Positions 8,690 to 12,507 of a DNA stretch of 12,507 nt are shown in pieces. This stretch comes from Zarea fungicola. Lineage: Eukaryota; Ascomycota; Sordariomycetes; Hypocreales; Cordycipitaceae. Where the stretch lies: NCBI GenBank assembly GCA_900169235.1, contig FWCC01000424.1, positions 8,163 to 20,669 on the forward strand, given 5' to 3'. The notes under the pieces are model-generated. The model saw nothing but the letters and a program-made list of their open reading frames with translations. It did not search any database and was not told the DNA's origin. The first letter of the stretch is position 1. The number at the start of each line of letters is the position of its first letter. The position numbers were made by a program, and so were the translations under genes.

Positions 8690-8837
8690 TTTGTTTTATT
8701 TGTTTTATTTGTTTTATTTGTTTTATTTGTTTTATTTGTTTTATTTGTTTCATTTGTTTCATTTGTTTTATTTGTTTCATTTGTTTCATTTGTTTCATTT
8801 GTTTCATTTGTTTCATTTGTTTCATTTGTTTCATTTG
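8690..8837. repeat. 9-bp minisatellite, 16 units plus a partial unit
   Basis: The unit is TTTGTTTTA or TTTGTTTCA. The order is six TTA units, two TCA units, one TTA unit and seven TCA units, then a partial TTTG at 8834-8837. Only one position in the unit varies. Because the unit is 9 bp, all minus-strand frames through it stay open and give low-complexity peptides, which I do not regard as genes. Confidence 0.95.
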
Positions 8838-8961
8838 GCCGGTCGACAAAATTATTAGAGAGTAGAACAACACTAACATGTTTCATTTTCCCGTGATGTA
8901 GTTGCTTGATGGCGTTTTCATTCCTCCGTATGATAGAGAGGACTTTGATAAGGACTATTGC

Positions 8962-8976
8962 TAGGTAGCATACCTA
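8962..8976. promoter_or_regulatory. Inverted repeat TAGGTA-GCA-TACCTA upstream of the acyl reductase
   Basis: A perfect 6-bp inverted repeat with a 3-nt spacer, about 185-200 bp before the reductase ATG and directly beside the next palindrome. A dimeric transcription-factor site is possible, but no known fungal motif was matched. Confidence 0.3.
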
Positions 8977-8977
8977 C

Positions 8978-8989
8978 TGTACCGGTACA
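8978..8989. promoter_or_regulatory. Perfect 12-bp palindrome TGTACCGGTACA
   Basis: A perfect 12-bp palindrome with a central CCGG, 2 bp from the preceding inverted repeat and about 170 bp before the reductase ATG. Zn2Cys6 regulators of fungal gene clusters bind inverted or everted CGG half sites, so an operator is plausible. This is inference from symmetry and position. Confidence 0.3.
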
Positions 8990-9159
8990 TACGACACTAG
9001 CAGCAATATATTTAATTGGGGATGCTCGAGCTCATTGTAAAGAGCAGTCGGATGCTGGGTAGTAGCAACCTAGAAAATAATTAGACAAGCTACCTAAACT
9101 TTCGACATCCACCGTCAAATTGCCAAAACGAAATATCAACAACATCCAAACCTAGAAAT

Positions 9160-10584
9160 ATGAAAGAAAAAATGCCCCAAGACTCTGTAAAGCAATTTTA
9201 CGAGGGTCGTTGTGTGTTTTATACCGGTGCAACTGGTATGCTGGGGACTGCCTACTTATGTAGGCTTCTACTCGAGACGCCAGTGACGCGAGCGTACGCG
9301 CTGGTCCGAGGAGGTGAGAGGTAATCATGGTTCACAGTTGCCGACTAGCGTAACTTGGCTAACACCTGGAATAGTCGCCTTTGGAAAGTATGGAGCACTA
9401 ACCTTCCAGCCGACCTGGTTGAGAAGCTTCAGGCATCTCAGAAGCTGGTCGTCTGGGACGGTGATATTACCCATGCCAACTGCGCATTAGACACAAGACA
9501 GTTGGCAACGCTTCAAAAAAATGTCTCTGTGTTTATACACGGCGCAGCCACCATCAATCTACAAAAACCCTTGGAGTTTTATACTCGCAACATCGTCCAC
9601 CCCTCAGTAATGCTTGCCGAAATGGCTCTCAAGTGCGATAACTTGGTCCGCTTCATTTATGTCTCGACAGCATTAGCTAATGCATTTCTGCGATCGAGCT
9701 GCGATAAGGATATAGATGGAGCAGACTCTTTTATTGAAGAAACGATTCGCCATATACGAGGTCGTGAATCCATAGCTGAAAACGAGCTTTTTGATCTGGA
9801 GACATTTGGTACTACACCGGAGTACGCCTTTGGTGGATTTTTTTGGAAATACTCCTACGCAAAGCATTTGACTGAGCGCCTTGTTCTCCAGCTTTTTCAG
9901 AGGGTTCAATCAGAAAACAGGCTTCTCATCTTTCGACCCTCTTGTATCGGACCAGCGGAGACAAAGCCATATCCATGTTACGAAATTCCAGGGGCAGCGC
10001 CAATAACAACTGGAGCGGCTATTATAATTGCCAGTCCGCCTGGGCAGCTTCGAATGACCTCTTACTTGCAGACACCCTCCGCTGCCACTATAGACGAAAT
10101 CCCAGTTGATATGGTGGTCAACCGTCTGATTGCTCACACTGCCACCGGTACCAGTGGCTTTGTCCACGCCGTTGCCGGTATCGAGAACGCGTGGAAAAGT
10201 GAAGATGTAATGAAAATGGCTAATAAAGCACGTAGAATTTGGTGGGGCAAAATCAAAGTTGTTTGGTGCCCTGAAAATACGGCACCAGGGAATATCTCCC
10301 CACTTAGCATACTTTTCCCGCCGATAGGATGTTCCTTTGGCTATTCTCAGACCAAAACGGAGATGATATGGAACGAGATGAACGACCTGGAACGGTCTAC
10401 ATGGTATCTCTTTCCGCAAAGCCCTCGCTCAGTAGCCAATATTCTGGCGGGCCGTGAGAAGGCTATTGCATCCCTTATTAGCAGAATTGGCACCCGGAAG
10501 TTTGGGTTCTCGATATCTGTGTCAACTCGTTTTGCGCATTTCTGCTTTAAACCAAAGATGAGGCCAGGAATTTCACCTTTGTAG
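9160..10584 (+). CDS. Fatty-acyl (acyl-CoA) reductase-like NAD(P)-binding protein, male-sterility domain, one intron
   Basis: Exon 1 is 9160-9320 and exon 2 is 9375-10584, giving 456 residues. The join across the 54-nt intron restores the family sequence ALVRGGES-RLW. Seen: dinucleotide motif YTGATGMLG (21-29), FIHGAATINL (about 107-116), the catalytic serine strand IYVSTA (148-153), catalytic Tyr/Lys YSYAK (Tyr213, Lys217), and FRPSCIGPAE shortly after. These are the marks of the NAD_binding_4 family of extended SDRs that reduce fatty acyl-CoA or acyl-carrier thioesters to aldehyde or alcohol. No adenylation or carrier domain is fused, so the protein is stand-alone. No clear membrane segment or targeting signal is seen. 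The chosen ATG follows an A-rich leader; another ATG at 9172 would also keep the nucleotide-binding motif. The gene appears intact. The exact substrate is unknown. Confidence 0.88.
9321..9374 (+). other. Spliceosomal intron, 54 nt, phase 2, in the acyl reductase
   Basis: It begins GTAATC, has branch site GCTAAC and ends GAATAG. It contains an in-frame stop right after the donor (the TAA in GGTAATC), so splicing is required. Removal gives AG+T (Ser) and a continuous SDR sequence. Confidence 0.85.
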
Positions 10585-11105
10585 CCTCGACGTGAAAGCA
10601 CTCTAGATTAGTCATGAAAATAGCCTCTCACCTGGCCAGTTGTCCTTTTCGTTTACGACTACTCCTGTCCCGTTGGAGGGTGAATATCAAGACTTCAGGC
10701 TGGTCATTAATTCAACCTCCACTTCAACGTCTTCAATATTGTGAAAACTAAAGTCACGTGCATCAACCCAATCAATTCAATCTGCTTTTGAAGTTGATGG
10801 ATTTAATTCCATCGCTGTAGCTTCCACATTGACCACTGGCTGAATTCGCCCGCACTGGAGGTAGTGCCGCAGTTCATACAAGGCGGGGCATTGAAACTTG
10901 TTATAGGTACTTTGACTTTCCCCACACCGTTGCCCTTACGATTCGTACCTAGTACACCGGGCGCGCTAGAACAAGCGTCGCGTTTTTTTCGTGTTCCTCC
11001 TGCAATGTGTCTCCCCGTTCTGGTGAAATGGACGCCAACGTACATGTCAAACGTCGACGCACTTGCCACTACGATACGATGCACCAATTGCACCACTCTT
11101 GAGCT
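10585..11105. other. Stretch without a supported gene, downstream of the acyl reductase
   Basis: It holds the 3' UTR of the reductase and the lead-in to the hAT remnant. A 97-codon minus frame at 10803-11096 and a plus frame starting at 10864 overlap it, but neither shows a recognisable domain. The first half (10700-10800) is AT-rich with short complementary runs (ACTTCAA and TTGAAGT) of no clear meaning. Confidence 0.5.
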
Positions 11106-11674
11106 TTGCCAGATGACTGGAAGATCTTTCCATGGAGCAAGTTCTCAGGTTTCACAATATCGGAACGCGCCGGTAGGCAGACCTCGTGGATTTGGCAGCA
11201 TGGGTTCGATATCCAAAAGCGCGACTCTCCTTCGACAAGACAACGGGTTTGCAAGCCTTGTCTCAGGAAGCCAAAACCGAAAGACATCGGATTTCTCTGC
11301 CGCCCATACACAGAATATCGAGAAGCATCTGTTCAGAGAGCACCGGCTAGTTGACCAATGACGAGTCAGGCAGGAGATCACCCGTGATGGGGAGAGGGTG
11401 GAGAGAGAAGACCCCTTCCAGAAATATTGCGGAAATGCTCAACCTCGACACTTGTGACCCTAAAGAGCAGGCCATTGCCAATGCTCTTATCAGACGCTTT
11501 GACAGGGATCATTTTCGGAAACTGCTCCTCGAGTGGGTGGTTGATGCCAATATCTTTTTTCGCCAGCCTGAGCACAGTCGTCTCCGGGCGGGAGCTAATA
11601 GGCCCACGGGTACTCGTGGCTGTAATATTTCACAGGTAACATGGGCATTATGTAAGCGCGTTCCCCCGACGTAA
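11106..11674 (+). pseudogene. hAT-family transposase, N-terminal remnant (BED zinc finger region), frameshifted and truncated
   Basis: Three frames follow each other. About 11106-11280 reads DDWKIFPWSKFSGFT, then TSWIWQHGFDIQ and a CKPC knuckle. About 11290-11355 in the next frame reads AAHTQNIEKHLFREHRLVD, the histidine half of a BED finger. About 11356-11674 in the third frame reads EQAIANALIRRFDRDHF, then a WVVDANIFFRQPEHSRLR segment. This order (TSWxWxHGFDIQ, CxxC, H-x-x-H, FxRxxFxxLLxEWIVxxNxPF) is how I know fungal hAT transposases to begin. The DDE/RNase H-like core and the dimerisation domain are absent. No proper ATG is present, since a stop lies directly upstream of 11106. The protein is dead. 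Confidence 0.7.
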
Positions 11675-11680
11675 CGCGCT
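11655..11680. repeat. Hairpin with 8-bp perfect stem at the end of the hAT remnant
   Basis: AGCGCGTT (11655-11662) pairs with AACGCGCT (11673-11680) around a 10-nt loop. The hAT frame ends within it (TAA 11672-11674). It sits where hAT-like sequence stops and may mark the breakpoint or the end of an adjacent element on the right. Confidence 0.5.
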
Positions 11681-11731
11681 ACATTTATAGTGGACAAATT
11701 ACTGTTCTTAGTGCTAAAAAAAAAAGGAACT

Positions 11732-12391
11732 CTACCTAACTGGATACAAGGCCTCTTGCGCCTCGCAATCTGCTGCAGCTGCTTCCCAGATCTCACGCAT
11801 GCCTGTTCTCCTAGAAGACGGGTTACCTTCCATCTCAGCCGCTACCATCGCCTCAACCCGATCCTCTTCTCTCCTGTCCCAATCCAGGTATGCCATCATT
11901 TCTTCCCTTGTCCAGTCTCTGAAAACGGGTTGTGTCCTACATTGCTTGCCCATCTGCTTCCAGTCAAGACACCATGCAAGATCTGCTTTGTTATACCGTT
12001 GAGGTAAGCCTCTTGCCCTGCGATACTCTTGGTTGGTCTTGATGCTGCCCCGTGGCTGCGAGCTATACCAAGTTCCCCTTGCTTTAATGTATCTCTCGTA
12101 GATAGCCTGTGGGTCATCGTACCTAAGCTTGGGCGTTTCCGAGGCTTGGCTTACTCCTGTTGCACTGACTATGATGCAGTCTGCGACTTCCTCGGCTATA
12201 GCCTCCAGACTTTCTGATGTAGACCCTACCGACTCTTCAGTACCGGCTATCTGGCGACTCTGTTCTGCAGCTGCACCTTCTGACGCCATTTGGAGCGCGG
12301 TAGACTCCAACGCCTCACTTATATGACCTGGCTCTGTTGGAACCAATTCTGCCTCATCAGTTACCGGCGCTGCCGCTGCTGCTGCCGCCAC
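11732..12391 (-). CDS. Unrecognised protein, 219 codons, Ala-rich N terminus and charged helical C-terminal half
   Basis: I do not recognise a family. The open frame starts at a GTG (12391) after a stop further upstream, and no ATG lies between, so the real N terminus may be in another exon or lost. An Ala run (1-8) is followed by an acidic Ser/Thr/Glu-rich segment to about 85, then a more ordered part with aromatic and charged residues: LRYDDPQAIYERYIKARGTW, then LAWCLDWKQMGKQ, then DWTREEMMAYLDWDRREEDR. The frame is intact over 660 bp with no decay. It lies next to a transposon remnant and may belong to another mobile element that extends past the right edge. A true but hypothetical host protein is the alternative. 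Confidence 0.5.
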   Translation of the reverse strand: MAAAAAAAPVTDEAELVPTEPGHISEALESTALQMASEGAAAEQSRQIAGTEESVGSTSESLEAIAEEVADCIIVSATGVSQASETPKLRYDDPQAIYERYIKARGTWYSSQPRGSIKTNQEYRRARGLPQRYNKADLAWCLDWKQMGKQCRTQPVFRDWTREEMMAYLDWDRREEDRVEAMVAAEMEGNPSSRRTGMREIWEAAAADCEAQEALYPVR

Positions 12392-12507
12392 GTAGGCTGT
12401 CTGTCGACACCTGTACGTATCGCAGAGGACATACTTTCGAGGTCATTGTAAGGCCCATGGTATGGCATCTGTTACATGTAGGCTGTGTGTAACGATGGCT
12501 TATCGAC
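12392..12507. other. Right edge, no gene seen
   Basis: The frame of the 11732-12391 gene extends a further 18 codons without an ATG to a TGA at about 12446-12444. A shifted frame has ATGs here, so the first exon or the undamaged start could lie in this stretch. Nothing else is supported. Confidence 0.4.

Larger units (their letters stand above)
8307..9159. other. Intergenic stretch between divergent desaturase fragment and acyl reductase
   Basis: No gene is supported. It contains the minisatellite at 8690-8837, two neighbouring palindromes at 8962-8989, and an AT-rich TATATTTAA at 9007-9015 about 145 bp before the reductase ATG that could be its TATA region, followed by an ATTGG (reverse CCAAT) at 9014-9018. 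If the desaturase was once intact here, this stretch would have served as a shared divergent promoter. Confidence 0.5.

Noticed and set aside
8661..8886. Two overlapping minus-strand frames coding for repeated Met-Lys-Gln or Asn-Glu-Thr units
   Set aside because: They are simply translations of the 9-bp minisatellite, whose unit length keeps every frame open. No start context or flanking domain supports a gene.
10803..11096. 97-codon minus frame containing PCMNC
   Set aside because: One CxxC is not enough to call a zinc protein, and no family was recognised. The region directly upstream of the hAT remnant is probably decayed element sequence.
10864..11361. 165-codon plus frame as an independent gene
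   Set aside because: Only its last 25 or so codons make sense, as the histidine half of the hAT BED finger. The earlier part is the wrong frame for the transposase.
1..12507. tRNA, rRNA, CRISPR or bacterial-type operon
   Set aside because: No cloverleaf, rRNA-like or regularly spaced repeat was seen, and the short introns point to a fungal nuclear genome.

Overview
The window looks like nuclear DNA of a filamentous ascomycete (Pezizomycotina). Genes carry very short introns (47, 54 and about 60 nt). Two of these (47 and 54 nt) have a clear CTAAC branch site close to the 3' AG, and a GTAAGC donor ends the desaturase fragment. The proteins are typical of fungal accessory regions: a TetX-like flavin monooxygenase, a stand-alone fatty-acyl reductase, a fungal-type Helitron and a hAT remnant. 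I cannot name the species.

Layout, left to right. 1-624 (-) is the N-terminal part of a FAD monooxygenase that runs off the left edge. 625-2096 has no convincing gene. 2097 to about 7828 (-) is the coding body of a Helitron rolling-circle transposon. It holds a cysteine-rich N-terminal module with an intron, a Rep part with both catalytic tyrosines, and a PIF1-type helicase. The gene is broken by two in-frame stops and three one-base frameshifts but is otherwise open and GC-rich, so it died recently or is partly miscalled. 8033-8306 (-) is the first exon of an acyl-CoA desaturase, ending at a donor splice site with no second exon in the window. 8307-9159 is an intergenic stretch with a 9-bp minisatellite (16 units) and two adjacent palindromes. 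9160-10584 (+) is an apparently intact fatty-acyl reductase with one 54-nt intron. 11106-11674 (+) is the N-terminal end of a hAT transposase in three frames. 11732-12391 (-) is a 219-residue open frame I do not recognise.

Taken together, this is an accessory region full of mobile elements. Three enzymes that act on lipids or small molecules (monooxygenase, desaturase fragment, acyl reductase) lie around a Helitron. They may be remains of a biosynthetic gene neighbourhood that the Helitron interrupted, or the desaturase exon may have been captured by the Helitron. The sequence alone does not decide this. The strongest structural result is that the small cysteine-rich frame upstream of the Rep frame can be joined to it through two phase-compatible introns, giving one long RepHel gene with an extra zinc-binding module at its N terminus. 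I found no clear evidence for a wholly new system.
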